DNA of 33,206 nt from Ectocarpus siliculosus (taxonomy: Eukaryota; Sar; Phaeophyceae; Ectocarpales; Ectocarpaceae), in assembly GCA_000310025.1 (NCBI GenBank), contig FN648836.1:1-33206 (forward strand), given 5' to 3'. The notes beneath the pieces are model-generated. The model made no database searches. It was not told the origin of the DNA and was given only the letters and a program-made list of their open reading frames with translations. A program made the translations under genes and the position numbers. Shown one piece after another: positions 10,491-23,400 of this stretch (positions within the stretch are counted from its first letter, which is position 1; the number at the start of each line of letters is the position of its first letter).

Positions 10491-13400
10491 TTCGCTCGCC
10501 TGTCGGCGGCCTCCCGGAGATAGCCTACACTGAAATCACGCTCGAGGCAACAGGTAGACAAAAAGGGCCTCCCTGGAGTGATGAAGTCTAGGTTCTCGAA
10601 AAGTTCAGGCGCATCAACTGTAGGATAGCCTGGTCGGCCAGATCGAACACCGTTGACGGATGGGAACGGCGGGGGCGAGAGTAGATGGGGTGGAGATGGG
10701 CGAGAAGCAGCAGGCAGCCTACACGCCGAAACACGCCGAAACACATGCAGTCATGACATACACACACGTGTTCGTCATGCGTGCCCTCGAGTATACTCAC
10801 ATTTTGCCTCTCGACCACTTCCCAAACGCTTGTATATTTATGTGCAACCCACCCTTCGCATGGCGCGATCGCTGTCTCTCTTAATGGGGTACCCGTTGTA
10901 AATCCGCAACAACAGATGTGTGTGGTAAAACGGTGTAAACCGAATGAAGCCGAAGCCTAAATAGTGGGCCCGCTTCACACGTAGGATAATGATCATGTCA
11001 TTCCCACAAGTATGTTAGAACGCCAGCAACGTACAGGCAGTTATCGATAGACGTAGAGCGAGATTTCTGCTTGTACCGGTTGTTGGCGATCCACGCGAAG
11101 TAAGGCGACTGTGATCTCTTGGCAGGAGAAGGTTGGTTCCCTCTCCGGTCCATTTCAACCTCTTGTTGGCTCCTTTTGGATAGAACAGACGGCGCTGACG
11201 GGCAGACAGCAAAATGAAACGGTCTCCCCCACTCCACGAAGTGACTCTATAGGTCAGCGTGACAATCACAATGACCGAAAGCGAGTGTTGCCGGAGAGGT
11301 CAAGACCAATACACTCAGACATCAATGACCTCTCCCTCTTCCGAGCATGCATCGGTTGCGTGGATGTGCTACTGCTGTAGTAGTCTAGCCTCCGCTGTGT
11401 CGCGAGCAATGGGTTGCATGGGGAAAACTGAGCTCTTGCTGTTGTGCTGGTTGTTGCCGGCGGCGGTGTTTTTGTTTGACGTTTTGGTACTGTAGTCATG
11501 TGCTACGGTAGGTATCTTGCGACACGCTTACGGGTGTTGCGATACTACAGTACCTCAGGTTCAGGTTCTCTCGTGGATAGACTATATAGTCTATCTCCCT
11601 TTTTTCTGAATCCTATTTCTCGCGTGCCAGACCGGGAACAAACCACCGGCTGGCGTTGAGTCGGTAGACTACGGCACACGCGTCTTCAACAGTCAGTCGA
11701 TGTGCGTGTTTTTTCTGCCGGGCATCGTCCGCGATGTTGCCGGGAGTGCAACAAGTTAAAGCTCGACAACCTGTACTCATAGTCCCGCACCATGTTTTGG
11801 TTGCTCGCGAGATTGAACTCACCATTTCGGCCACCATGGTGTCACCGTGAAACGGGACACGGCTGCTGGGTTGTTCTACTATGTACACCTCGGCTGGCTG
11901 GAGGTATAAAAACTACAGTCCAACCAGTCACCAAAAGAGGCTTGGTGAGTTCAGTTCAAGCCCAGAAATCGATGCGTTGGCCCGGGCCTTTGAGTTTACA
12001 CGGACCCTCAGACGCTCGCAAGAGGATAGGAACAATACGGTGTTGAAAGGACCACAACCTCTGGCGCAACAAACTTGGCACCAGCAATGCTGTAGGCACG
12101 TAGGCACCGGATCCGCCTGACGAGCGTGGATAAACAGGCGCTGATTGGCCGAGATCAACATTCCAGTCCACCAGCACCCAAGAAACGGGAGAAGGCGTGT
12201 TGCATGGGACCGCTCTCTTGTCTTGTCTTTCCCCTTTCCCTCTTCCCTCTGCCCCTTCAGCATGCCCCTTCAGCAAGGGACGGAAGCTTGCCAGAGCAAC
12301 TCACCAGGAGAGAAATAGCGGCCGCAATAGGGAAGGTTTGCCCTCACGCCGTTTGGTTGGTGTGGCATTGGTGGTTCCGCAAGCGCATGAGGCCGTCATC
12401 ACCACCCAAACGAAGCAGCCGCCTCTCGCGCACGCTCGCTCTATTGCTGCGCTCCGGCAAACCGAAGTATTCGGGATCCTCCCAATGGTATGCATGGTTT
12501 TCTCCCTTTCTTGGTGAGTCGCAGTTCTGTTCAAACATCCGGGAGTGTCGAATTGCAGTAGAGTGAGGTCCCTGTTTCGATCACATCGTTCAGGAGTATA
12601 TGCTACGTGGCGACAACAGCGGCAGCGAGGGACAAGGTGCAGCAGTAGCAGCAGTAGTCTAGGTCTCGGGAGGAACAATCGAGACGGCAGGGAGGGCGGT
12701 GTTTGGCCTTCTGATGGTGAATGGCATGTCGTGCTCAAGTTTTCAGCCGGTGCTGTCGTGTCGCCTAAATGATGTCTTTGCGAAACCTCCACTACGTTCG
12801 AAATCCCGGACGCCTTGATCGTTGCGAAACCGTTCCATCTTGGAAGTAGTCTCGATGTCATGATGTCATCCGCTGCTGTTTTTTTTTTGCCACTTGAAGT
12901 TTGCGCTCACAGCATTTCTGCCGGGAATATGTATAGGAGCTCCAAGTTCCTGGTCACACAGAAGGGTCCCTCCCCCTGAGGCACCCTACCCACCCTTCCT
13001 GCGGCGCTTGCGTGCGATTTTTGACGCCCTCAAAGTGTACGTACGAACTACTGTAGCTACTGGTGTGCTGTAGCGCTTTCCACTGTACAATTCCAGACAA
13101 AGAATGGAAGCCGAGATAGTTGATTTTTCTGCGACAGACAAGGTGAGCCTTGCATGCCACTGCGAACGATGGTCTGCTTGGCCTGCTTTTGCGCCGGGAG
13201 CTCGGCTTCCTCCCCTCATCTGCCACCTACGGATGGAAGGGGAATCAAGGGGCGAAGCATGGATGTCTCCACCAACGGTTGTTGAACACTTCCCTCGACC
13301 AGCCGACAGTCGACCCTCTCCCACCGAGGCGGCCTCCGAATAACATTTGTTACCGCCAAGTAAAACAAAGGCGGCGAGTCAGAGAGACGATGATGCAGGT

Positions 13401-14060
13401 CCCAGAACGTCGGATGTTCTTCCTGCGAGCGGGTGCTGCCGTGTGCAACGGTGCCCAAAAGACCAACTCTCGTGCATGTTGGATATCTGCATACACGCAC
13501 GCTCTTCGGTTGGAATCCCATCAGGTATCAACCTTGGTGTATAATATATATAGTATATTGTTCTACGACGGTTCTCTCGCATTGTTGGAGACCACGAAGC
13601 AGCTGCCTCCCATGTACACAGCGGAATGCGGGATGGTGGGATGTACATTGTTAAACACGGCTGTGTGTATGCTCCACGACAACAAGTCAACACGCGACCC
13701 GCTCCACTCCTCGGTAAATTCACAGATAGGTGTAGGTTGGCCTTGGGGTCCCTGTGCACTCGGTTGAGAGTTGCTTGGCCGCTGGGTAGGTCGCACTTGT
13801 GCGCGAATTTCAAAGTGATATGTGACGTTTAGCCTTCACTATTGCCGTCCTCACGAAGTGCTGCGGTTGTAGTCATGCGGCAACCCCCAATGCGCAGCCT
13901 CGGAGCCTCTTACCACACCCCAAAGCACGCAATACTTCACCTGTCGCTTCCAACAAACTTTTGGCGCATCAGAACCTGAGCACAAGCTGAACGGATCACA
14001 ACGAGAGAGCGATTAGACCACGAAGAAGGAGACCACCCATTCTCTTGGAGAGGCGCCTAA
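10491..14060. other. Gene-poor stretch
   Basis: ORFs at 12126-12566 (+), 12301-12861 (-) and 13150-13767 (+) overlap or oppose each other and read as low-quality translations rich in Arg, Pro, Ser and Cys. No domain, RNA gene or mobile-element terminus was recognised. Copies of the nonamer GTAGTCTAG occur at 11380 and 12654. Confidence 0.5.
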
Positions 14061-14283
14061 CAAGAAACGGGGAGCGAGTGTTTGTTTCTTGGGGGTGGGG
14101 AAGGCACACGGGTACCACCGGCGGCGTCCGCACGAACACGTTCAGGGTACTGCTGTATCCCGACCAAGCCACCCTCTGACGGCGACGCCACACAAACGTA
14201 TTTCGCGCCGACCGACCGAGACGGTGCGACAAAATACAACGCATCTTTCGGTGAAGCTGTTGTTGTAGATTGTCCCGATGCCG
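14061..14283 (+). CDS. Possible exon upstream of SEC10 (5' border unclear)
   Basis: The frame is open from 14061 and ends GATGCC|G before donor GTAAGT at 14284 (phase 1). The C-terminal part reads TYFAPTDRDGATKYNASFGE then AVVVDCPDA. The downstream intron to 14567 has a very strong CT tract and TAG acceptor, and the phase matches the next block. The 5' border is unclear: no in-frame ATG and no strong acceptor. It could be a 5' extension of SEC10 or a separate small gene. Confidence 0.35.
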
Positions 14284-14493
14284 GTAAGTGCGGGAAAACG
14301 AGGACAGCCGCATTGCCGTACTTGGTGTTTAAGATTCAGCCTGGCCGATCCAGTTTTGGTATTTAGTTCCACGTTCTTTCGTCCGGTCACAGCATGTAAG
14401 CTACAGGTGTACTCCTGCGTGACATGTACAAGTAGCCTGAACGCTACCTGCATCGTGCTTCACGCATGTGCGAATGCATTGCCAGGGTATTAA

Positions 14494-14556
14494 CTTCTGT
14501 CTGTCTCTCTGTCTGTCTCTCTCTCTTCTCTCTTGATTTTTTTCTCTCTCTCAACC
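14494..14556 (+). repeat. (CT)n / CTGT tract before an acceptor
   Basis: A pyrimidine tract of about 60 nt sits directly upstream of the TAG acceptor at 14565-14567 and would serve as its polypyrimidine tract. Confidence 0.9.
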
Positions 14557-14567
14557 TTTCGACGTAG

Positions 14568-14743
14568 GTTTGCTTGGTGGCAGTAAGCATCCATCCCGCC
14601 GTTCTCGCGTTGCTGTTGTGCTGCTCTCTCGCTTCGTGTCGTGTCGTGTCGTGTGGCCCTGGGAGGGCGATAACTACGGTCTAGACCGGAAGGCGAAGCA
14701 CCTCGTGCTCGACAGTGCCTTCGCCTCTATGACTGACGTGCGT
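14568..14743 (+). CDS. Possible exon immediately upstream of SEC10
   Basis: Two bases complete the phase-1 codon of the previous block. The frame is then open through DRKAKHLVLDSAFASMTDV. Two donors are available: GAC|GTGCGT (end 14739, phase 0) and GTGC|GTATAC (end 14743, phase 1). Only the second matches the acceptor at 15203 in the SEC10 frame, giving MTDVRERPHPDMFDRAKL. The ATG at 14731 could then be the true SEC10 start. The 5' half of the block contains a GTGTC repeat and looks less protein-like. Confidence 0.35.
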
Positions 14744-15222
14744 ATACGTGTATACATGCGTAGGAACACCCAGCAAACTGCTGCTGTCGAAAGCCACTGT
14801 GATAGCAAGGAATCTCAACGACGCGTGTTGGGAAGACGTTTATTCTCCGTCCGAGCGGCCGAATATGGAAAAGCAATCCTGCTGGTGCTGGTGCTGCTGG
14901 TGCTGCTGTTGCTGCTACTGCAGCTCCTGCTGCTGGATTCCAAACTTGTGTGTGGAGGAAACGAAGGATCCAGAGAGCAATAATGGGGAAGATGTGTCGG
15001 TTGCCAGCCAGACCAACGCCTTGCTCCCCCCCTCGTGCGCAAAAATCTGCGCGCATGCGCGTGTCACGTTATTTTTTCTGTTGTTGTGTTCGTCGTCGTC
15101 TTCGTCATCATAACTGTTGTGGTGTGTAAACTGCTGCTGCTTCCGTCATCACTGTGTGTCGTGCCGCCCTTTCATCGCCGGAACCAACCATCTTTTTCAC
15201 AGGAGAGCGACCCCACCCCGAC

Positions 15223-15351
15223 ATGTTTGACCGCGCCAAGCTGGTGGAAATCTTGACCGCTCCGTACATCGGGGACTCCGGCGACGGTATCGTAGCTTTG
15301 GACCCGCACGCCCTCAAGAAGCTCTTCACCACCAACGGCAACCTGTTACAG
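15223..15351 (+). CDS. SEC10: SEC10 exon 1 (first certain coding block)
   Basis: Begins MFDRAKLVEILTAPYIGDSG and continues with LDPHALKKLF, the counterpart of the family's FDP..LL.EF N-terminal motif. Ends TTACAG|GTGACA, phase 0. A CAG acceptor at 15200-15202 opens the frame 20 nt before this ATG, so the exon may begin at 15203 with coding upstream. Confidence 0.75.
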
Positions 15352-17892
15352 GTGACACTCCTCTTCACTTTCGTGCAGTCTTGTCCCCCCTCGTTTCGTT
15401 CTTCAACCTTAGGTGGTGGGAGATTGTGCAGTTCGCGTTGTACACGCTCGTGTGTTGCTAGGGCTCGAGACCGGTCTTTTCGTGCCAAACGGACGCGACT
15501 GCGTTTCCACCTGCTCCTTTCGCCATTTTGTTCTACTGGCGACGAACGCCTAGCGCGTTCTGCTGCTCTCTTTGATGTCAGCTCGTTTGGCCCGTCCGCA
15601 TGTTCCACGAAAGCCTCTGCACCAACCATTGTTTCGTCTGTTTACGATTGTTTAGGAGATGGGGGTTGAGGGGGAGAGGAAGAGACTCGCGATGGCGGGG
15701 GAGACAGGGGCAATCGAGGAGGACTACCGACAGGGATTGGCATCGCACGCCACCAGACTGAACGAGGTCCGTCGTATGTCCTGGGGTGTGGTTGTGTGTC
15801 ATTTTTCATCGTAGTTTAACGTGTTTACGGCCCCTCCTGCCCGCAAGAGATTCCTGTACCCCTTGAGTATATGACACCCCGCCTTGCAACTTGTAGGCGA
15901 AGAAATCGCTCCAGATGGAATAGATCTCATTTTGATCATGATGGGATAATACATTTTTGGGTTTTCCTCCTTGGGAACGGAAGTGATGCTTTCACACCCA
16001 ACTGAAGCCCCCTCCCGCTTCAGAGAAGCGAAAATGAATCCAGTTGTGTGCAATTGCGGAGGGGTTTCTTGTGAAGCGTAACTGCCCCTTTCGTCTATGC
16101 TGGCCCAGCCATCCATAGTCACAAGTACTATTTGTTGAGGTCACTTTGACTTCCCGCCACCATACCTCATCCATATATCGTTATAGCTGTCGGTGCCATG
16201 GCCTCAGTCATTTTCATACCGTTACCAGAAAGCATAAAAAGATTATCGTCTGTCTGTACCACACTAGTGCATCGATTTCCAAATTTCGGTCTCCAACGTG
16301 CAGGTACAAGATTCTTTGGAAGGGGTGGAGCACAGGTTTCAATGGACGGTCCACAAGGCCGTTCGCATCGGCGACCGGCTGTCGAAGATGGAGGGGCAGC
16401 GGGCGAGGGCGGCGGAGGCTATGGATCTCCTAGAGTTCTTGAAGGTGCGGTTTGGTCCGAAATAATGTTTCCTGCGGCTGCTGAAGCGCACCTATTCCCG
16501 GGGACGTGAGCACAGAGAGACAGCTTGAGAGGACGAGATGGCGAAAGAGACAGAGATAGAGATAGAGGGCGACAAGGGCAGAGATGATCACAGATACTAC
16601 AGCATGAGCGCGAGCGAGGGAGGTGCAAAGAGGTTAACGCTCAGCGGTGTACAGTTTTCGCTGTACTATGCGGGAGAGGCCGTGACTGTGAATCGGTTGG
16701 ATGGCTTTCCTGTGAGTGTAAAGTTGCACGCTCGGTTTGTACCATTCGCTTGGGCTAGCCGATGGCCATAGACGATAGGGGCGGTGGGTAGAGATGAGAG
16801 TAACAATGACAATAGTTCGGCGACGAAACTCCAGCAACAGAGAGAAACGACGAGAAGTACTCCGGCATTGCAGGTTTTCGAGGGCCTTCCGGAGGGATTT
16901 TCCGAGGATCAGGACACCGTGGTGCGGTAAATGAAGCACTTGCCCCCAGTGTTCTGCGACGAAGACAGAACAGCAGAAGCCGCGACGGTAAGAAGTGGTT
17001 TGCTTTGCTCCCGCCGCATCTTTGAGGGCTTCGCGGGAAACAATGAGTAACCCTCGTGTATCTGGACTGCATGCGGGCGTCGCTGCCAGTAGACTATGCT
17101 CCGCGTCTCTTCGAAGCCAGGGTTGAGCATGTAAGGGTTTCGTATCGCCTGGACGGCGGCTGCAGTCGGCGGGAGTAGGGGACGGGGGAACGGGGAGGCC
17201 AAACAGAGGGAAAAACCTGGTTGTTGTTGTCAGTCGAGTTGTGGGGAAGATTTATTCCCGCGTGAAAGCACTCACGAGGATATGAAAAAATTAGTTCCTC
17301 TCCGATAGTGTCTTGGACAAAGGTCGACGTCCAAGAGATGAGTACGCTATCTGTGGTCATTTTGAGGGATGTGCCTTGTCGGTTTGTGCGAGAGATTGAG
17401 GCCTTTGGTGGTGGGATATAAGTTGCAGTATCAATATTTTTGTCATTTTGGTTTTTGGACAACCCCGTCGGCCCTGGCCGTGGGCTGTTTCATGGACGAC
17501 CGAAGAGTAATTAATATGGTGGTCACAAATTTCTAGTTGTATCTGGCAGAACCACGACCACATCAGGCTGTACTTCCCTAGGGCGTGGGCGTGAAACATT
17601 TCGATGAGCGGAGTCGTAGTAGTGTGGTTCCGTGGTCTACTCTCCGCCAGGCCAACAATGGGGCCGTGAAATTTACGGTACGCGCCTTTTTGTGGGGCTC
17701 ATGATGATGATATGGACGTGCTGTTCCTCTTAGTTTCTGTCCTTTGCCCGTGGTTGTTGGTTGTTGGTGTATTTGTCTTTCCCCGCTGCAGGTATTGGCC
17801 AAGCTGAAGAGCATCACGCACGAGCTGGAGTCCAAGGAGCTCGACGAGGCGGCGAAAAAGTTGCAGGTCTATGTCGCTGCCGTCGTTGTTGC

Positions 17893-17935
<43 letters not shown>

Positions 17936-18479
17936 ATTGTTGATGATGTTGTTATTGCTGTTGATTGTTTCGGCGGTACTCTTGCTCTGCCGATGTGGCG
18001 GCCACTGCTCGTCTCTGCTTCGTTGCGGTGGAGATCGGAATCGTGACGTCACAGGAACCAGCTCGCACACCCCCGTCCTAACAACACCACAGGCCTACAG
18101 CGACTTCTTGGAGCAGGAGCTGCTGGACCTGTTCGAGCGCACCGCGGGAAGGTCTCCACCTGAGGTGGCTTTGATGAGGGAGTGCTCCGACATACTGTTT
18201 GCGCTCAACGAGGGAGATCACCTGCAGAGCCGCTTCGTCTTCTTCGTCGTCACGCAGGTACTCATTTATGTTGTGTGTTGTATGTATGTATATATGTATG
18301 TATGCATGTGCGCGTAGGCCGTGTCAAAGCAACCGCAGCCGTAGCAGCAGCACCAGGACAGGCTCTGCGTTTTTTCCACCAGAGGAAGAAAACGGTTTTG
18401 TTTCTTTTCCGGCGGGCATTCACCCGCCGCTTCGAAAGCGACTCCTGCGTGTTAAGCGTTCTAAGAGAGAAGAAGGCCA

Positions 18480-18510
<31 letters not shown>

Positions 18511-20431
18511 GACAGAGGCAGAGAGGTGCCATGGTGATCCATTACTTCTCTCGCGTTGATGTGTAATAGCTTCGACGAGGTGCTAACTGCAGTAGTTTTT
18601 TGTTGTTTCAATTCTTGTTGCTGGAATTCAGGAGCACGACTTCATCCGCGCAGGCGGTGCGGCCGACCCAGACGACGACGGCACCGACACCGACAACGAC
18701 ACCTGTAGCGACTCCGACGAGGACAGCCAAGGTTCAGACGCTGTCGTAAGAACGGCAAGAGGAGAGGAAGACCGCGGGGGTGGGGGCTCCGCGGGTCCGG
18801 GAGGGGAAGGGGAAGGGGATGGGGAGACATCTCGCCAGATGGCCGCGCTGCGCGCTTATTTGGTCGAACAGGTGGGTTTGAGAGTCGGGTTGTTGGTGTT
18901 TTTTTGTTCAAACTTTTTCACTAAACTTGGATGGGACATGAAGGAATGATTACAGTATGACATCACTTTCGAGCTATGGTACCTTTTTACCTTTCCGTTT
19001 TCTTACAGTGTCTTCTTCTCTTGCCCCCTGGTTGGCAGCCCATGGTGCCCCTGGTTGGCAGTCGATGGTCGTGGGTCGAGTTGCGGGTGATGTAGATGCT
19101 GTTGGTGCTGTTCTCGCCTCGTTGACCGGAAAACTGCAGCCTTGGCCTGGGAAAAAGAACCCTAGCAAAAGTTGAAATAACCGGCGGGTCTTCAATTTCT
19201 GCTGTACTATCTTTTGTTAGACCTTTGTCTCTGTTTTGTTTTCCGTTTTCGTTCATGTGTACAGCTAGTACTTACATCTTGTCCTATCCTATCCTGTCTG
19301 AACGAAAATACAAAATCGGGCCAGGCTAAGCACATGTTCTTCGATCACCGCGTGAGCTACGCCGTTAAGGAGAGACGACACCTCCTGGAGAGCTTGCTGG
19401 GCACCTCGGAGACGGTGTGGGAGGGGATGCTGCACTACCGCGCTGCGGCGGGCCAGGCGGTTGCCGTGGGGCTGGAGCTGTTTCCTGCCGTTCGAGATGA
19501 CAAGGTCAGGGGCGGGGAGGGGGCGCTATATCATCGAGTATTTTCGGGGGGGGGCGGGGGGGGGGGCTACCTGATGCTGGTGGCATTCCCATGCCGTTCA
19601 CCAAAACCTGGCCATGAGGGATGATTGGTCTGAGGGAGGGGTGATGTATTTCGTGTTTCCCGGTGTCGACAAGTTCACGGAGTTATAAGGTCCTTTGGGA
19701 GGGGGTGGGGTAGGGGATCTTCGGAAGAGATTCATACTTGTAGGGCTCGAGAAGACGTTCCTGGCTCCAGTCGTTGTTGATGAAATCTGCATTGATGGGA
19801 GAGAGGGCGGGAGTGGAGAAGTTCTGGGTGCTACTCGTTGCCAAATGCGTTGACGGATCAATGGTGGCTTGGGGCTTTTTGGTCTCGGTTTAATTTGTTT
19901 TGTTTTGTGTTTTCTTTTATTTTTGCGTCGCTGCGGTGGATGTCAGGTGTTTTTTTCACAGGACATGTTCTATTTTTTCCTGCTTTCGGTTTGTTTCTTT
20001 CTGACGTTCGCCTGCATGTGGTTGCCTGTCTGCTTTTTGTCGACATTATCGCGCACGTGTGCGTGTGTGTGTTTTCTTGTTCAGATCGGCTCTTACCTCC
20101 AGGTGCTATCCGGACCGTTACGGCCGTCCGCCTGGGGAGGCGTATTCTCGTACAGCTCCGAAACCATCCGCCGCTGCTGAACCATCACCGTGGAAGAGGA
20201 GGAGCGGGAGCAGAAGGCGAGTGCTTTTGTTGCCGCTGATATTGTTGATAATGTCGCTTACTGTCGTTGTTGCTGTCGTTAAACACGTCGCTCCCATGAA
20301 GCATCGCAAACTGACGAGTTCAAGGGAAAAACAAATTTCAGATGCCTGCTGTTAAAGAAGGCCGCCTTCTGACATCACGGAGAAATACGCACAAGGGCGA
20401 GGGGGAGAGAGAAGAGAGAGAGAGAGAGGGA

Positions 20432-20492
<61 letters not shown>

Positions 20493-23400
20493 GCGGAGGG
20501 GCGTCAAAGGAGAGGCGAAAGGTTAAACAGCTTCAAGTTTCATAGACACTACATCGTTGCTTCCAAGAATTGAATGAATCACATATCGCAGAGATGCCCA
20601 ACGTGTTTGCCAGCGTAAGACCTACCTCGTTTCACACACAAGTCCCCGACAGAATGGGGTGTCCGCCAGCAATACCTATCATTCTCGCCCCAGATTTATC
20701 GAAAAGTTGTTGACCGAGAGTATGATGGCATGGCATGGATGGCATGGCGTGACGTTACCCAACGACGATGACGCCTGTACTGTACAGGTATGCGAGTTCT
20801 TCCAAGTGGTGTGTCGATACCTCGCCGATCACCTGCTCACGCCGGCCCTGCGGTGCGCCAACAACCTTCTGCCCAAGCCCGCGGCCAACGCGGCCAGCGC
20901 GGCGCTCAGGGAGATGACAGGCGGGGCGGGGCAGCTCCCGCCTAGGGTGAGTGGAGCTGGTGGTGGTTTAGCGGCGATGGTGCTGAAGCGGCGCCGATCG
21001 TTGCTGCCATTCAAGTGTCTCTCTCAAGGTCGTTTCGTTTGCTGAGGACTGTTCACCTCCGCTCGGGTTCATGTACAATAGCGATGACTGACGGTACGGT
21101 ACGGTATGTTACGGTACGGTACGGGTTGTACACGAGGCAGTGTGGGTCTCGTCCTGCGGGTCCCCCGAAACAGCCAACCGATCGGTCAATGCCTGGGAGT
21201 TCGGGAGGTTGAGGCAGCGGCCCCAACCGACCTTGCCCGAACACAGTTTGTTGTCGAAGGTCATTGTCGTGTTCGAATGAACACACACCGACTTCAATGC
21301 AATGCACCTCTCTTGTTTACCACGACGGCGCACTTCCGCCAGTTCGGCGTGTTTGTTGCAACACTGGGCACAATAATAAAGTAGATGCATAGGTTATGAC
21401 AAAAGTTCTTGTGAGAGGACGGTGAACGAACGAACGCGCGTGTGGCGTATGGTTTGAAACTACGCAGCTTGATACATGGAACAGATCAGTCCTAGTACAT
21501 GTGATATCGATTCCCTTCTGTGTGTTCTAATCATAGTGTTTAGTGGTGCACGTTGTGGTATTCGCCTGCCATGTGTTTCGTTGTGGGAGAAGCCAATTAG
21601 CCGATCCCAATCCCACCCGATTCAACTAAATAGCAGCACCCAAGCCGGTTGGTTCCCCGAACCTACTCTCAACCCCAAGGCGGACCGCAACCAAAATGCC
21701 GGCAACGAAAAAAACCCGGCAGGAGTTCTACGAGGCGGTGAAGGCGGTGTCGAAGGCGGCTGCGGGTCTGGAGGAGCACCACCGAGAGGTTGTGGCGAAA
21801 GGGATGGAGGACACGCCGACCCTCCGCACGATCGCCAGCGAGACCAAGAAGAGCCTCCTGCACAGGGTGGACGTGAGTACAGTATTTCTTAGTGTAGTCA
21901 GTAGGCAGTACACGCTTTCGTCGTCGGTGTCGATGGTGTTGACGTGTAGATATGCATTCCTCTGTCGTTTGAATGCCGTGATGGTGCGCGTGTGTGTTTG
22001 TTGTGGGCGAGGACTGCGTTAACAAGGAGATCAAGCACCGCCGGCCTTGGAGGGATGACAGCCACACAGCTAGTGCGCTACTGTGAGGCGTGATTGTGAG
22101 GTTTATTTCATTCGTTCCAGTTCCCGATGCCGTCTGCATTCACCGACCCTGTCTTCTACGACGGAGAGTTTTTTTGTCATTCATTTTGGTTTTCGATTTG
22201 ATCATGCCGTCCTCTACCTCCTGCCCTTCGTTCTGATGCATATCGATCATGCTTTTGTGAGTTTGGGTACGCTGCCTGTTTTGGGCTGTTTCTCGAGCCC
22301 AACATCTCAATACGCCTTCGTCGACTCAACGGGAATCGGGCTGTTTGTTGTTGGCCATTGCTGACCCCTCTGGACACGCTCGTCCACACAATCGGCGTCT
22401 TATTCATTTTTTTGCAGCGGCAAGAGAGTATGTCGAGGTTCTGGTTAAGTTTGAGAAGTCAGAGCGGCAGTCGTATCGTGAACATGGTTTTACTTGGTGG
22501 TGAAGACACCGGCATCCGCCACGGTCGTAAGAACGACCACGATGCTCACAACCTCTGCCACTCGACCACTGCTGCCGGTTTGGTGCTTCTACTCCTGATG
22601 TTGTTGCTGCTGCGGCGGCTGCTGTTGCTAAATTTGCTGTTGCCCAGAGTGCTGTTGCTCAGAATGCTGCTGCAACAATCCCATTAACATTGGCAACTTG
22701 TGTGCGTACCACGTAGGCGTGGACGGTGAGAGTGCTGGAGGACGCCATGAGGCTGCTCATCCTGTACGCGGAGAAGCAGATGTCTCTCAGGTCTAGCAAG
22801 AGCGACTACTGTCCCAAGGAGGAGACCGCCGCGATCGAGGCCACCAGGACTGTCAAGGTTTGTTGTTGGTGGTGTTGACACATGCTGGTGCCTTAGCTGT
22901 TCAGATTTTCTTTTGCGTCACCCCAGGCCCATGCACTGTGTGCTTTTGCTCGCTGTTGACGTTTCCTAGTGTGCTACAGATGGCCGTGTTTTTCGGGCCA
23001 AAGTTTTGTATTGTTGGAGTCCTTTCTACTGTTGCCCCAACGAGGACACCACCGCGAAGATGTGCAAAACGAAACCATCATGGTGTTCTTATTTACTCCC
23101 TTAGTGATGCCTACATAAGATACGATGATGAGTGCGCTATCCCTGGTGCGTTGTACTACAAGGTGCCGACACTAGCTCGAGCCCGGTTTCTACGTTCTGC
23201 GACTGGAAAAAGGTCTCCCTACACTTCTATTTGCTCCCATCTCTGATGCTATTATATTTTGCCGCCTCCTCTCCATGACAATCGTTACCATTACCGTTAC
23301 CGTTGCCGTTACCGTTATCGTCACCGTTACCGTTACCGTTACTGTTACCGTTACCGTTACCGTTACCGTTGCCGTTTCCTTTCAGGCGGTGTCCTCCGTG

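Noticed and set aside
12301-12861. 186-codon minus ORF
   Set aside because: Arg/Leu/Cys-rich low-complexity translation, overlaps an opposing ORF at 12126-12566, no splice partners or domain.
13150-13767. 205-codon plus ORF
   Set aside because: No recognisable domain and mixed low-complexity content; no start context or neighbouring exons in phase.
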